A DNA stretch of 64,000 nucleotides from Chloroflexi bacterium HGW-Chloroflexi-4 (GTDB taxonomy: Bacteria > Chloroflexota > Anaerolineae > Anaerolineales > Anaerolineaceae): NCBI GenBank assembly GCA_002840715.1, contig PHBW01000007.1:144873-208872 (forward strand), read 5' to 3'. Of this stretch, positions 16,739-27,464 are shown piece after piece (positions within the stretch are counted from its first letter, which is position 1; every line of letters starts with the position of its first letter). Position numbers and translations under genes: made by a program. The notes beneath the pieces were generated by a model that did no database searches, was not told where the DNA came from, and saw nothing but the letters and a program-made list of their open reading frames with translations.

Positions 16739-18034
16739 ATGCCAATCAATGTGGCTGTTGGAATGCAATGGGGGGATGAAGGTAAAGGCCGAGCGGTTGA
16801 CCTGCTTTCAGAAAATGTTGATATTGTTGCACGCTTTAACGGCGGTGATAATGCCGGTCATACCGTGACCGTTGGAGACAAAATTTTCAAACTGCATGTC
16901 ATACCGTCTGGCATCATTCACAAACACACTATCGGCGTATTAGGCAACGGATTAGTCCTCTATCCCGGCACATTGCTTCAAGAGATGAAAACACTGCAAG
17001 AAGCCGGGATTGAAATCACTCCAAAAAGATTGTGGATCTCAGACGCAGCACACCTGATCACACCAGCTCATCGGTTGTTGGATCAAGCACAAGAAGCGGC
17101 ACTTGGCAAATCATCAATCGGCACCACCGGCCGCGGCATCGGTCCTGCGTATATGGATAAATCATCTCGAAGAGGACTGCGTACCGGCGATCTCTTGCAG
17201 CCAGAAGAATTTAAGAAAAAAGTCAGACAGCATTTCACAGAAGCCAACGAAATGCTTACCGTTTATTATCATCAACCCGCAATTGACATCCATACCATGA
17301 CCGATGAATTCACTGCCCTGGCAAAGGAACTTAAACCATTTATCAAACCGGTAGGCAATCTCGTGAGAGCTGCTTTGAAGTCAGGCAAAAATATTCTGGC
17401 AGAAGCCGCTCAAGGCACTCTGCTTGATCTGGATCAGGGAACTTATCCCTTTGTGACCAGTTCTTGCACAACAGCAGCCGGCATTTTCAGCGGACTTGGA
17501 ATAGGCATTCAACCTGTTGATCATGTAATCGGTATCACAAAGGCTTTTCAGACCCGTGTTGGATCGGGTCCCTTCCCAACAGAGTTGTTTGACGCCACAG
17601 CAACATTTTTGCGTGGCAGCGGCTCCAATCCGTGGGATGAATTTGGCACCACCACAGGCCGTCCGCGCCGGGTGGGTTGGGTCGATCTGGTTTTGCTCAA
17701 ATACGCTATTGACGTGAACGGCGTAACCGAATTGTTCTTAACCAAAATGGATATTCTTTCAGGGTTGGACACGATCAAGTATTGCGCAGCCTATAAGAAA
17801 GATGGCAAAACAATTAACGAGTTGGATTTCAGCGGCAGCGCAGTCGAAATGGAACGCTGCCTGCCGGTTTATGAATCCACCCCCGGATGGAAGGATGATC
17901 TGCGTTCAATTCGAGAGTGGAGCAAACTGCCGCAAGCGGTGCATAATTACATCAAAATCATTGAAGACTGTTGCGGCGTGCCTGTCACCCAGGTGTCTGT
18001 GGGTTCTGAAAGAAACGCAGTTATTAAACGATAG
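16739..18034 (+). CDS. purA: Adenylosuccinate synthetase
   Basis: This 431-residue enzyme makes adenylosuccinate from IMP, aspartate and GTP, the first committed step to AMP. The GTP-binding loop QWGDEGKGR (Asp13 as the catalytic base position), the NAGHTV histidine motif, the IMP-contact segment GTTGRGIGPAY and the C-terminal TGRPRRVGW are all visible. AGGAG precedes the ATG. The upstream hpt supplies IMP, the substrate, which fits a shared transcript. A strong terminator follows. Confidence 0.97.
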   Translation: MPINVAVGMQWGDEGKGRAVDLLSENVDIVARFNGGDNAGHTVTVGDKIFKLHVIPSGIIHKHTIGVLGNGLVLYPGTLLQEMKTLQEAGIEITPKRLWISDAAHLITPAHRLLDQAQEAALGKSSIGTTGRGIGPAYMDKSSRRGLRTGDLLQPEEFKKKVRQHFTEANEMLTVYYHQPAIDIHTMTDEFTALAKELKPFIKPVGNLVRAALKSGKNILAEAAQGTLLDLDQGTYPFVTSSCTTAAGIFSGLGIGIQPVDHVIGITKAFQTRVGSGPFPTELFDATATFLRGSGSNPWDEFGTTTGRPRRVGWVDLVLLKYAIDVNGVTELFLTKMDILSGLDTIKYCAAYKKDGKTINELDFSGSAVEMERCLPVYESTPGWKDDLRSIREWSKLPQAVHNYIKIIEDCCGVPVTQVSVGSERNAVIKR

Positions 18035-18050
18035 GTTCAAAAATACACAC

Positions 18051-18079
18051 AAAAAACCCTCGTAATTGAGGGTTTTTTT
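18051..18079. terminator. Bidirectional terminator between purA and the chemoreceptor array
   Basis: An 11-bp stem (18051-18061 with 18068-18078) has A-run and T-run flanks, so it can end both purA and the convergent chemoreceptor transcript. Confidence 0.9.
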
Positions 18080-18112
18080 AATTCCTACAAAATCAAAGAT
18101 GGAAAGTGAAGA

Positions 18113-20137
18113 TTAGGCACCCAACTTAAATACTGCAACCAGATCTTGTAAGTCTCTTGCCATTTCTGATAATGATTGAGCAGATGCTGTTACTTCTTCA
18201 ACTTGCGCACTCATTTCTTCAGTACTAGCGCTTACTTGCTCAATGGCAGCACTATTCTCTTCGCTGACACTAGCAATATCCTCGATGGCTTGAGTTACCT
18301 CCGATGAATTCGCCGCCATTTCTTCAGTGGATGCAGTATTTTCTTCCACAATGGATGATACTGAATCTACTGCAGACACAAGGTCTTCTGAAGCAAGCTT
18401 CATACGTTCACTCGCTTCTCCAGCCATGACTGCTTGTTTATTGACTGCCTCGGCTGCCAATAAAATATCATTCAGCACAATCCCGGCTTGTCCAGCAGTT
18501 ATTACTCCTTGTTCAACCTCTTTTGAACCTTCCTTCATAGCTACTACTGCTTCTTGAACAGTAACAAGAATACTATTGATCAATTCACCTATTTCACGAG
18601 TCGCCAACGAACTTCTCTCGGCTAATTTTCGAACTTCATCTGCTACAACAGCGAATCCTTTGCCATGCTCTCCGGCTCTTGCCGCCTCAATAGCTGCATT
18701 TAATGCTAAAAGGTTTGTTTGTGAAGCAATATCTTCAATGGTTTCAATAATTCTACCAATCTCTTCAGACCTGCGACCCATTTCTTCAACTTTCTCAGCT
18801 GATGCACCTACTTTTGATTTTATGGTCTGCATCCCTGATAGCGTTTGCTCGACAGTAATTGTTCCTTTACGTGCCGCTTCTGCCGCAGCGGCTGAATCTC
18901 TACTTACTGCTGATGCATTACCCGCCACTTGTTGGATCGCACTGTTAATCTGGTCAGTGGCGATTGAAACTTTTGCAACTGATTCACTTTGTTCTTGAGC
19001 TCCTTTTGCAACTCCTTCAATAGCCTTCGACATTTGGTCTACCGAAGAAGCTGTCTTGGATATTGAAGCAGCTTGATCGGCAGTTCCACGTGCGACTTGT
19101 TGAATTGTGGAGGCGATTTGTGTGGTTGCCTAGCCTGCCTGTGTAGCTGAAAGAGATAATTCTTCAGAAGCCGTCCGCAGTCCCAAAGCACTCTTGGAAA
19201 TATAATCGCAAGTTTCTTTTAATTTCGCAATCATTTTTGCAATGGCGATGCCCATTTCATCATTCTCATGATTAGGTACCACAGTGATCGTCAGATCATT
19301 CTGGGCAACGGTATTTGCAGCATCCGCCATCTTTTGCAGGTAGGCAATGACATTGTTAAATGCACTTGCCATCATGCCGACTTCATCTTTGCGGTTTAAC
19401 AAAGAGCGCTTTGTTTTCTCATCAATGTGACGGGCGAGATCGCCTGTTGAAATTAAGTTTGCAATATTAACCAGATTTTTTAATGGTCTAGTGATCGAGT
19501 TACTGATAACAAACCCAAGCCAAACTGCAAAAACAAAACAAATTCCCGAGACAGTCAGACTCAATGTTACTGTTTTTTTGAATGTTTCATTTGCTTGAAA
19601 ATTCAATGCTTCAGCGTTTGAAAAATCGATCTCTGATAGTTGTGCGACAGCTTCTCCAACCATTTTACGAGCCGTTGCTGCCCGGCCAATACCAGAAAGA
19701 CTGGCTATTGCTTCTTCAGTTTTTCCTGCATCGTCCAACTCGATAATCTCAGCTACTGCAGACTGATATTCAAGCCATCCAGTGTTAAAATCGTTCAAAA
19801 TATTTTTAGTCTCTTCATCAGGAACCAGTTCAGCATATGCAGCAATCCTTGTATCAATATCAGCCATTAACGTTGAAATGGATTGAATACTGGCTTCTTT
19901 TTCGCCAGGAAAAATGAAGATTTTGTATACATCACCGCGAATTGTGTATATATCGGTAGTAATTTTACCTAGTTCGTTGATAGGGACCAACCTTGTTTCA
20001 AACATAGCTGAAACCCCATTATTAATGAGTTTCATATTTTGATATCCAATAAACGTCAGAACCAGAGTAATAAACGCAATAAATTGAAACCCACCCACCA
20101 ATTTAACGCCGGTTTTTAGGTCATTAAGTACTTTCAT
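18113..20137 (-). pseudogene. Methyl-accepting chemotaxis protein split by an in-frame amber codon
   Basis: The frame is continuous from the ATG at 20137 (GGGAGG upstream) to the stop at 18113, except for one TAG at 19130-19132, codon 336. The paralogues in this array read QAGQATSQ at this place, so CAG to TAG (one base) is the simplest cause. The first part carries a membrane helix, a four-helix-bundle sensor, a second helix and two HAMP domains. The second part carries the whole coiled-coil signalling tip, including [19 protein letters not shown]. No ribosome binding site or sensible start follows the stop, so the signalling half should not be made alone. A sequencing error, suppression or a real loss of function all remain possible. 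Confidence 0.85.
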
Positions 20138-20512
20138 CATTTCCTCCCAATACAATTATTAAAATGTGGTCAAATCGCTCTTTTATTTATGAGTTGCACT
20201 GTCAATCATGCTCATCATTGTTGACTCAAATTTGGAATAAATTTAATTTATTCAGTCCTCCGATTTCATCTCTATACCCTATTTTCCCCGGGTTATGACT
20301 ACCCCACTGCAAAGTTATACAAAAACTGGGGTAAATATCCTGTAAATTCTTTAACAAAAAACTATAAATAATTGGTGTAATAAACCTTTTAATCTTTCTA
20401 TAATCTCGAAGCGCTGCTCCCCAAAAACATCTTATAAATAATTCTTCGTAGACCTTTAATAAAAAAATGCCACCTTTTTTGATGGCATTTATGTATCCTA
20501 TTGGATAAATTC
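20138..20512. other. Intergenic region without a gene
   Basis: This 375-bp AT-rich stretch lies between two chemoreceptor genes. It contains the terminator of the upstream receptor gene at 20459-20490 and presumably the promoter of the split receptor, but I could not identify convincing -35/-10 boxes. No ORF or gene remnant was recognised. Confidence 0.7.
20459..20490 (-). terminator. Rho-independent terminator of the second chemoreceptor gene
   Basis: On the minus strand an 8-bp stem (20465-20472 with 20483-20490) is followed by a run of seven T. It begins 22 bp after the stop codon. Confidence 0.8.
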
Positions 20513-22528
20513 TTAACTGAGATTGAATCTTGACACCAGATCCTGTAATTCCTTTGCCATTTCTGACAATGTTAAAGCAGAAGCAGTAACTTCTTCGACC
20601 TGGGCTGTCATTTCTTCAGTGCTGGCACTCACTTCTTCAATAGCGGCACTGTTTTCTTCACTGACACTGGCAATACTCTCTATGGCTTGAGATACTTCAG
20701 CAGAATTTGCTGCCATTTGTTCGGTGGAGGCCGTGTTTTCTTCTACGACAGCTGACACAGAATCGACTGCTGAGATCAATCCTTCTGAAGCGTTTTTCAT
20801 CCGTTCAGCAGCCTCGCCAGCCATTGAGGCCTGCTTGTTGACAGCCTCAGCCGCCTCAAGAATTTCTTTGAGGGCTGAACCAGCCTGATTCGCGGTGATA
20901 ACACCCAGTTCAACTTCTTTAGAGCCATCTTCCATGGCTTTGACCGCTTCAGAAACCGTTTGAAGAATATTGCTGATTAAATTGCCAATTTCTTTGGTAG
21001 CCAGTGATGATCTTTCGGCAAGCTTGCGAACCTCATCTGCAACAACAGCAAAACCCTTGCCGTGTTCACCAGCCCTGGCTGCCTCAATGGCTGCATTTAA
21101 AGCTAGCAGGTTGGTCTGCGATGCAATATCTTCAATCGTTTCAACGATATTGCCAATTTCTTCAGAGCGTTTGCCCATTTCTTCAACTTTTTCTGCAGAG
21201 ACACCAACCTTGGTTTTGATGTTTTGCATGCCACGCAGGGTTTGTTCGACGGTTAATGAACCTTTACGGGCAGCTTCAGCAGCAACCGCAGAATCGGTGG
21301 TGACCATGGCTGCGTTGCCTGAAACTTGTTGAATGGCCATATTTATCTCTTCTGTTGCATTCGAAACAGCCGCAACTGATTTACTCTGTTCCTGTGCGCC
21401 TCGCGCAACGCCTTCAATCGCTTTAGTCATTTGCTCCACAGATGATGCGGTTTTCGTAATTGAGACGGTTTGTTCTGTGGTGCCTTTAGCAACCTGCTGC
21501 ACGGTCGTTGCGATCTGACTGGTCGCCTGACCTGCCTGGTTTGCAGCAACCGCCAATTGACCAGAAGCCGCAGCTAATGCAACAGCGTTTTCTGAAACAT
21601 TCGTTATCATTTTTTGCAGATTCATGAGCATGGCAGAAAACGCATTGCCTAACTCATCTTTCTCATTTTTAGCAGTTACTGTTATTGAAAGATCATTTCT
21701 TGAAATAGCAGTCGCTGCATCACCCATGCCCTGAATATAATCAATCACATGGTCAAAGGATTTGGCGATATCACCGACTTCATCTTTTCTGGTGGTCAAT
21801 GCAAGTTTTACCTTTTCATCCATATCGCGGACAAGATCGCCCTTTGCGACCGAATTGGCAATAACAACCAAACTGTTGAGCGGCTGACTTAATGATGAGC
21901 TGATAATTATCCCCAGTAACATAGACAAAACAAATGCTGCAACTCCTACAACTATTGAGATTGTAATGTTTGTTGATTTTGCCTCGTCAAAGGCTTGATC
22001 CCCCTCAACATTCTCGCCTTCCAAAGAAGAAGCAATTTCATTTAAAGGCTCAATCATTGCCTGCAGAAAATCTGCAATATCGGCATCCATGTTTTTGGTA
22101 GCAGCGGTAACACCATTCGAAGCTTTTAATGCCGGCAGCATTGTGCTGTTGTAATATTTCACAAGCTCTTTGTATTTCGTCTCTGCATCTGTTAACCATT
22201 TAGCTTCTTCTGGCGTATCTACGATCAATTTAAGATTTTCAAAACTAGCTTCAAGATTATCTTTCGCAACACCCCAATCAATTTGAGCTTTTGAGAAATC
22301 ATTTGTTATTTGTAAGGACGCAATCACTTGATAAAGCTCAAGCGTCTGAAACTCGGTATTTTTAATTATCAAAATATCAGTTGAACGCTTAGCGCCAGTA
22401 TCTTGAATATCGCCTAATGAATTCAAATTAATATAATTAAAAATGACCTGGCCGGCCATTATCAGCGTAACTAACAAAAAACCGCCAATCAATTTAATAC
22501 GTAATTGTAAGTTGTTTAACAATTTCAT
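20513..22528 (-). CDS. Methyl-accepting chemotaxis protein (4HB sensor, tandem HAMP)
   Basis: The 671-residue receptor has a membrane helix at about 12-32, an extracytoplasmic helical sensor of about 150 residues, a second membrane helix at about 190-212, and two HAMP-type modules (the second around [21 protein letters not shown]). A long coiled-coil signalling domain carries the conserved tip [22 protein letters not shown], here cited in part. GGAGTGATAA precedes the ATG. It should bind CheW and control a CheA kinase encoded elsewhere. Its ligand is unknown; the sensor half differs strongly from those of the other three receptors, while the tip is almost identical. Confidence 0.93.
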   Translation of the reverse strand: MKLLNNLQLRIKLIGGFLLVTLIMAGQVIFNYINLNSLGDIQDTGAKRSTDILIIKNTEFQTLELYQVIASLQITNDFSKAQIDWGVAKDNLEASFENLKLIVDTPEEAKWLTDAETKYKELVKYYNSTMLPALKASNGVTAATKNMDADIADFLQAMIEPLNEIASSLEGENVEGDQAFDEAKSTNITISIVVGVAAFVLSMLLGIIISSSLSQPLNSLVVIANSVAKGDLVRDMDEKVKLALTTRKDEVGDIAKSFDHVIDYIQGMGDAATAISRNDLSITVTAKNEKDELGNAFSAMLMNLQKMITNVSENAVALAAASGQLAVAANQAGQATSQIATTVQQVAKGTTEQTVSITKTASSVEQMTKAIEGVARGAQEQSKSVAAVSNATEEINMAIQQVSGNAAMVTTDSAVAAEAARKGSLTVEQTLRGMQNIKTKVGVSAEKVEEMGKRSEEIGNIVETIEDIASQTNLLALNAAIEAARAGEHGKGFAVVADEVRKLAERSSLATKEIGNLISNILQTVSEAVKAMEDGSKEVELGVITANQAGSALKEILEAAEAVNKQASMAGEAAERMKNASEGLISAVDSVSAVVEENTASTEQMAANSAEVSQAIESIASVSEENSAAIEEVSASTEEMTAQVEEVTASALTLSEMAKELQDLVSRFNLS

Positions 22529-22833
22529 TTATCACTCCAAAAACCAGGTGATTAAAAACAAAAGGACCCATCGATTGTTACCAGAAATATTAAATCCAGA
22601 ATAAGCTCAAAGAAATAAAAAACGAATAAAAACATACGATGATTATTTGAACAAAAGCCAAAAGATTTGAATTAGCCCACAGTGTTGTTAATAACTGAAT
22701 AAATTGCGTATTTACAGTACTTCAGCTCAGGCAAAATCAATCAAAAACCAATAAATACATGTGGGTTAATGATTTAAATCAGACCTTCAAAGATTCAAAA
22801 CCCCCCTCAAACCAATGAGAGGGGGAATTTTAA
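22529..22833. other. Intergenic region without a gene
   Basis: This 305-bp AT-rich stretch separates cheW from the receptor gene downstream. It holds the cheW terminator at 22796-22825. No gene or clear promoter was recognised. Confidence 0.65.
22796..22825 (-). terminator. Rho-independent terminator after the third cheW in transcription order
   Basis: A GC-rich stem (22802-22808 with 22819-22825) followed on the minus strand by TTTTG lies 9 bp after the cheW stop. Confidence 0.75.
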
Positions 22834-23280
22834 TTACATTTTGGCGACTTGGTTTTTCTCTTCTGTGGTAAGTACTTTCACAAGATCAAGCAAGATAACC
22901 AATCGTTTGTCGATCTTGGCAACACCCACAATAAATTCAGAATTAACATTGCTGATCATGGGGGGTGGAGGTTCAATTACGCTGTCGTCGATGGTTAAAA
23001 CTTCAGATACCGCAGATACGATCATGCCGATCTTAAGCGCGCCGACATTTGCGACGACAATACGCGTTTCATTGGTTTGTTCCTGGCCTGTGATGCCAAA
23101 TCGTTTGTGCAGATCAATAACGGGCAGCACGCTTCCGCGATGGTTTGTAATGCCTTCCATATAAGAGGGCGCTTGTGGAATTTTTGTGATTTCCTGAAGC
23201 TTTACAATCCCTTCCACTGAAGCAATATCTATACCAAAATTTTCACTTCCAAGTTCAAAAATGACTAATTGTTTTTCCAT
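22834..23280 (-). CDS. cheW: CheW-like chemotaxis coupling protein
   Basis: The 148-residue protein is a single CheW (SH3-like) domain that links chemoreceptors to the CheA kinase. It starts MEKQLVIFELGSENFGIDIA and has the interface segments MEGITNHRGSVLPVIDL and VGVAKIDKRLVILLDL. It is one of three CheW copies in this array and shares its start with both others. It differs at some otherwise shared positions (KLQEITKIPQAP, TNHRG instead of TNLRG). An upstream hairpin terminator separates it from the preceding cheW, so it probably has its own promoter. Confidence 0.94.
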   Translation of the reverse strand: MEKQLVIFELGSENFGIDIASVEGIVKLQEITKIPQAPSYMEGITNHRGSVLPVIDLHKRFGITGQEQTNETRIVVANVGALKIGMIVSAVSEVLTIDDSVIEPPPPMISNVNSEFIVGVAKIDKRLVILLDLVKVLTTEEKNQVAKM

Positions 23281-23366
23281 AATCGTCTCCTGTATGTGTA
23301 TTATTTATACTCATTCCCGATTAAATCGCACGTAAAACAAAGATAAATTTACTCTCAATAATTAAT

Positions 23367-23407
23367 AAAGATGAAAAACCCCCAATGATTGGGGGTTTTT
23401 CATCTTT
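23367..23407 (-). terminator. Strong terminator after the second cheW
   Basis: A 19-bp perfect stem (23367-23385 with 23389-23407) with a 3-nt loop lies 44 bp past the cheW stop. It is symmetric, with T-runs inside the stem on both strands. Confidence 0.85.
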
Positions 23408-23451
23408 CCAAACATACCAATAATAGGTACCAATAATAAGATCAGGCTGCT

Positions 23452-23907
23452 TTACACACTTGCTGTTTTTGCAATCTGGATCTTCTCATCAATAGTCAGA
23501 ATTTTTGACAGATCCAACAATATGACCAAACGTTTGTCTATCTTGGCAACGCCCACGATAAACTCTGAATTGATGTTGCTCACCATCGGTGGAGGCGGTT
23601 CAATCACGGCATCATCAATGGTTAATACCTCAGATACAGCTGAGACCACCATGCCTACTTTAACTCCTTCCAGACTGGCAACCACAATACGAGTTTCATT
23701 GGTGTGCTCTTCGGTTTCCAATCCAAATCGTGTTTGCAAACAGATTACCGGCAAAACACTGCCCCGTAAATTAGTAATTCCCAACATGTAGTTTGGAGAT
23801 TGAGGAATTTTTGTAATATCCAACATCTTGTTGATTCCCTCAACCGAAGCAATGTCAATTCCAAAATATTCTGAACCAAGTTCAAAGATTACCAGTTGTT
23901 TTTCCAT
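23452..23907 (-). CDS. cheW: CheW-like chemotaxis coupling protein
   Basis: The 151-residue protein is a single CheW domain, with LGITNLRGSVLPVICL, the loop VLTIDDAVIEPPPPM and VGVAKIDKRLVILLDLSKIL. The gene begins 31 bp after a CZB-type chemoreceptor gene and is probably cotranscribed with it, which hints at a dedicated receptor-coupler pair. One Cys replaces the Asp of VIDL found in the other two copies. A ribosome binding site of the AGGAG type precedes the ATG. Confidence 0.94.
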   Translation of the reverse strand: MEKQLVIFELGSEYFGIDIASVEGINKMLDITKIPQSPNYMLGITNLRGSVLPVICLQTRFGLETEEHTNETRIVVASLEGVKVGMVVSAVSEVLTIDDAVIEPPPPMVSNINSEFIVGVAKIDKRLVILLDLSKILTIDEKIQIAKTASV

Positions 23908-23938
23908 CTTTCTCTCCTAAAGATTTACAGACAACCCA

Positions 23939-26320
23939 CTAGACACTCTTTTTTAATTGTTCAAGGCTATTGCCAACATTGTTTGAAACCACATGCAACT
24001 GATTTAAGACTTCTAGTGATTTTGTGCTGCCATATGAAGAAAATGCTTCAACAAACTCAAGTAATAAATGATGAAATTTTTCGTGTTGAGCTTCGATGTC
24101 GATAAATTCCTGGTTTTCTCCAAACTCTTGCTTGCCGATGCCGTAATACCAACGTCCCAATGAACAAGACTTGTGATTTGGAATTTCTTGCGCTCGTATC
24201 GTGCTGTCTCCCCTTTGCATGCTTTCAATTTTTACAACCCAATTGGAGTGTGCCTGCTTAAAGGTGTCAATCTCGGCAACGGTATCTTCTCTTGTTGATT
24301 TTTTTAGTTTAAAAATCCTGCATACTTCATTTAGATATTGTGCCATTTCGGCTAGAGATTGAGCCGATGCAGTTACTTCTTCAACCTGGGCACTCATTTC
24401 TTCTGTGCTCGCACTGACCTCCTCGATAGCAGCACTATTTTCTTCACTCACGCTGGCAATACTTTCAATCGCCATAGAAACCTCGCTTGAGTTGGCAGCC
24501 ATCTGTTCGGTAGAAGCAGTATTTTCTTCAACAATGGCTGAAACAGAATCCACGGCAGCGACCAATTCTTCTGAGGCAGATTTCATTCTGTTGCTTGCTT
24601 CACCTGCCATTACCGCTTGAGTATTAACTGCTTCTGCGGCAGCAAGGATTTCAGTTAACGCTGCGCCTGCCTGATTGGCAGTAGCCACTCCCAATTCAAC
24701 TTCTTTTGAGCCTTCTTCCATGGCTATGACTGCTTCGTTGACTGTAGTTAATATACCGCTGATCAAACCACCAATCTCTTTCGTCGCTAATGACGATCTT
24801 TCTGCCAATTTTCTTACTTCATCTGCTACGACTGCAAAACCCTTGCCGTGTTCACCCGCTCTGGCAGCTTCGATGGCTGCATTGAGCGCCAATAGGTTTG
24901 TTTGTGAAGCAATATCTTCGATCGTTTCAACGATTTTGCCGATTTCTTCAGAGCGCCTTCCCATTTCCTCCACTTTTTCCGCGGAAGCTCCAACTTTGGC
25001 TTTAATATTTTGCATGCCGCTCAGGGTTTGCTCAACGGTTAATGTACCTTTTCTGGCTGCTTCAGCAGCCGTTGCAGAATCTGTGGTCACTGATGCAGCG
25101 TTTCCCGCAACTTGCTGGATGGCGGCATTTATCTGTTCGGTTGCATTCGATACCTTGAGGACAGAATTACTCTGCTCCTGAGCACCTTTGGCAACACCCT
25201 CAATCGCTAAGGACATTTGTTCCACTGAAGAGGCTGTTTTTGTGACTGCACCTGCCTGATCAGCAGTGCCTTTGGCAACCTGCTGCACGGTTAAAGTAAT
25301 CTGGCTCGTAGCTTGACCCGCTTGCATGGCAGCCGCGGCTAGTTGAGATGAAGCGGCTCCCAAATTGGTAACATTTTCTCTAACTTTGTTGATAGTGTCT
25401 ACAAGATTTTCAGTCATCCGCTTGAAAGAAATTCCCATCTCATCTTTATCTGAGATAGGAGTCACTTTAATCGAAAGATCGTTATTAGCAATCGTATCTG
25501 CAACTTTAGCCCCAGTTTGCAAATACCTGATGACGCCATCAAAAGATTTCGCAATATCACCTACTTCATCTTTTCGGCTGGTTAATGCCAGTTTTGTCTT
25601 TTGATCAAGATCACGAACCAGGTCGCCTTCTGAAACACGATTAGCAATTTTTACCACGATGCCTAATGGTTTTGATATTGCATTGCTAATAATTACCCCA
25701 AGCCCAAATGCAAGGACAAAAGCTACAATCGCAGCTATTAAAACAATAATCGTTGATCGATTAAAAGTTTTTGTTCCTTCAATGCTCAGCTTGTTGGCAG
25801 CTTCGATATTTACGCTGATTATATTTTCAATTGCTGCACCAACAGCTTTTCTGGCATTTGCTGTTCTTCCTGTACCTGTAATGCTTGCTAATGCTTTTTC
25901 ATGGTCGCCAGATGATTCAAGTTCAAGGTATTCGTTAACTGCTGCTTGATACTCTGTCCATGCGCTTTCAAATGCCTTGTTTTCTGGGGACTCTGCTGCT
26001 GACTTCGTAACTTCTTTATATTGGGAAAACAGTGTGCTTATGTTATCCATTAGAGTAGCAATATCATCTGTTATGGTTTTTGCTTCTGATGGGATAAGCA
26101 TCACTTTATAAACATTCCCTCTGATTGTGTATAAATCAATAGAAATTTGATTTATTTCTTGAAGAGGTTGCAAACGATCATTATACATAGCGGTCATGCC
26201 TTTATTGATCGTATTCATACTTGAATACCCAATAAAAGCAACCACCAAAGTTATGATTGCGATGATTGAAAAAGCACTTAATAGTTTTGTACCGGTCTTA
26301 AGGTTATTTAAAGCATTCAT
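23939..26320 (-). CDS. Methyl-accepting chemotaxis protein with C-terminal CZB zinc-binding domain
   Basis: The 793-residue receptor has an N-terminal membrane helix, a 4HB_MCP-type sensor (about 35-185), a second membrane helix, two HAMP modules (the second around [20 protein letters not shown]) and the usual signalling coiled coil. It then has an extra C-terminal domain of about 100 residues matching the chemoreceptor zinc-binding (CZB) fold. The four expected zinc ligands are present: His691 (AHSNW), Cys719 ([10 protein letters not shown]), His746 and His750 (QHEKFHH). CZB domains in other bacteria respond to oxidants or zinc. It is the only receptor of the four with this tail. A cheW gene follows 31 bp later. 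Confidence 0.93.
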   Translation of the reverse strand: MNALNNLKTGTKLLSAFSIIAIITLVVAFIGYSSMNTINKGMTAMYNDRLQPLQEINQISIDLYTIRGNVYKVMLIPSEAKTITDDIATLMDNISTLFSQYKEVTKSAAESPENKAFESAWTEYQAAVNEYLELESSGDHEKALASITGTGRTANARKAVGAAIENIISVNIEAANKLSIEGTKTFNRSTIIVLIAAIVAFVLAFGLGVIISNAISKPLGIVVKIANRVSEGDLVRDLDQKTKLALTSRKDEVGDIAKSFDGVIRYLQTGAKVADTIANNDLSIKVTPISDKDEMGISFKRMTENLVDTINKVRENVTNLGAASSQLAAAAMQAGQATSQITLTVQQVAKGTADQAGAVTKTASSVEQMSLAIEGVAKGAQEQSNSVLKVSNATEQINAAIQQVAGNAASVTTDSATAAEAARKGTLTVEQTLSGMQNIKAKVGASAEKVEEMGRRSEEIGKIVETIEDIASQTNLLALNAAIEAARAGEHGKGFAVVADEVRKLAERSSLATKEIGGLISGILTTVNEAVIAMEEGSKEVELGVATANQAGAALTEILAAAEAVNTQAVMAGEASNRMKSASEELVAAVDSVSAIVEENTASTEQMAANSSEVSMAIESIASVSEENSAAIEEVSASTEEMSAQVEEVTASAQSLAEMAQYLNEVCRIFKLKKSTREDTVAEIDTFKQAHSNWVVKIESMQRGDSTIRAQEIPNHKSCSLGRWYYGIGKQEFGENQEFIDIEAQHEKFHHLLLEFVEAFSSYGSTKSLEVLNQLHVVSNNVGNSLEQLKKSV

Positions 26321-26361
26321 TATTTCCTCCTAATATCTAGCTTAAATCAAAAATTTATTTG

Positions 26362-26724
26362 TTATTTTGATTTAAGTTGCACGTTAATTAATAGATTTTT
26401 TAACATATCAATGCTAATTTCGTCATAGATCAACTCACAACTTGAATAATGAGTGAAATGTACGGCAGGATCGTTGCGTGAAACCAATAAAACAATATAA
26501 TGGATGGAATGATTCATAATGAGGCTGCTGATTTCTTTATCAGCAACTAAAGCAGGATCTCGGTAATCAATAAAAACAATGGCCGGACTGGCCGGGTTTG
26601 CCAGCTTTTCAACATCGCCGCACAATTCCACCATTTTGATGGTGGAAGGTGCGACGAAAGATTCAAGCATGGAGATTAAATTATCCCGCCGTCTGCTTTC
26701 TGGACTTACAATCACAATTTCCAT
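26362..26724 (-). CDS. Degenerate response-regulator receiver protein
   Basis: The 120-residue protein has the length and strand-helix rhythm of a CheY-like receiver: MEIVIVSPESRRRDNLISML, then IVFIDYRDP, then YIVLLVSRND. The phospho-acceptor position may be kept (Asp in FIDYRD). The acidic pair at the end of the first strand is replaced by SPES, and the conserved Lys near the end is not evident. It is therefore probably a pseudo-receiver that does not undergo normal Mg-dependent phosphorylation. It lies 41 bp upstream of the CZB receptor gene, likely in the same transcript, which suggests a role in receptor signalling. The family assignment is tentative. Confidence 0.6.
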   Translation of the reverse strand: MEIVIVSPESRRRDNLISMLESFVAPSTIKMVELCGDVEKLANPASPAIVFIDYRDPALVADKEISSLIMNHSIHYIVLLVSRNDPAVHFTHYSSCELIYDEISIDMLKNLLINVQLKSK

Positions 26725-26871
26725 CTTCCCGCCTTAATAATAAATAAATCTCATCGGTTTTCACAAAATATAGAATAATGGATTTTCGAATGATTGTCCC
26801 CTCTATTGAATGGGTATTAGTCTACCAATAACAACTATAAAACTGAGGTGTTTTTCACAACTTAATAGTAT

Positions 26872-26910
26872 ACAGACAAAAACTTCTAGAAGTTGAGGTT
26901 TTTGTCTGTT
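26872..26910 (-). terminator. Hairpin after the first cheW in transcription order
   Basis: A 12-bp stem (26872-26883 with 26898-26909) encloses a further self-complementary core (ACTTCTAGAAGT). It lies 35 bp past the cheW stop. T-runs are inside the stem, so its strength as a terminator on the minus strand is uncertain. Confidence 0.55.
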
Positions 26911-26944
26911 TTAATACATTTCGTGATATATGGAATCGACTGAC

Positions 26945-27412
26945 TTATCGTAAATACGCTTTAGTTGCTATTTTTTCAACCTGGGCTTTTTCATCAGATG
27001 AAAGGACCTTTGCCAAATCAAGCAGAATTACCAGTCTTTTATCAATTTTTGCCACACCAACAATATATTCAGCGTTGATATTGCTCATCATGGGCGGCGG
27101 TGGTTCAATGACTTTGTCATCGATTGTAAGCACTTCAGAGACAGCAGAAACAACCATGCCAATCTTCACGCCATCCATACTGGCAACCACAATACGGGTT
27201 TCACTCGTATGTTCCTGTTCTGCCATTCCAAAACGTTTTTGCAAATCAATAACCGGCAGCACACTACCGCGCAGATTGGTGATTCCCAACATGTAGTCAG
27301 GGGCTTTGGGAACCTTTGTGATATCCATCATCTTGTTGATTCCTTCAACCGAGGCGATTTCTATGCCAAAGTTTTCGGCACCCAATTCAAAGATTACGAG
27401 TTGTTGTTCCAT
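26945..27412 (-). CDS. cheW: CheW-like chemotaxis coupling protein
   Basis: The 155-residue protein is a single CheW domain (MEQQLVIFELGAENFGIEIA, LGITNLRGSVLPVIDL, VGVAKIDKRLVILLDLAKVL). It closely resembles the second cheW of the array. The gene follows a chemoreceptor gene by 62 bp, with a hairpin lacking a T-run between them, so the pair are probably cotranscribed with differential stability. It is expected to join receptor to CheA in the membrane-bound array; CheA itself is not encoded in this window. Confidence 0.94.
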   Translation of the reverse strand: MEQQLVIFELGAENFGIEIASVEGINKMMDITKVPKAPDYMLGITNLRGSVLPVIDLQKRFGMAEQEHTSETRIVVASMDGVKIGMVVSAVSEVLTIDDKVIEPPPPMMSNINAEYIVGVAKIDKRLVILLDLAKVLSSDEKAQVEKIATKAYLR

Positions 27413-27430
27413 TTCGATCTCCCATAGAAC

Positions 27431-27464
27431 ACACGGCAGATACTCAAATGGGCATCTGCCGTGT
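27431..27464 (-). other. Intercistronic hairpin between a chemoreceptor gene and cheW
   Basis: A perfect 11-bp GC-rich stem (27431-27441 with 27454-27464) fills most of the 62-bp gap and is not followed by a T-run. It looks like an RNA processing or stability element rather than a terminator. Confidence 0.5.

Noticed and set aside
18113..19033. A separate soluble MCP signalling protein starting at the internal ATG at 19033
   Set aside because: No ribosome binding site precedes this ATG, and the same frame continues upstream to the amber codon with full homology to the paralogues; a split receptor is simpler.
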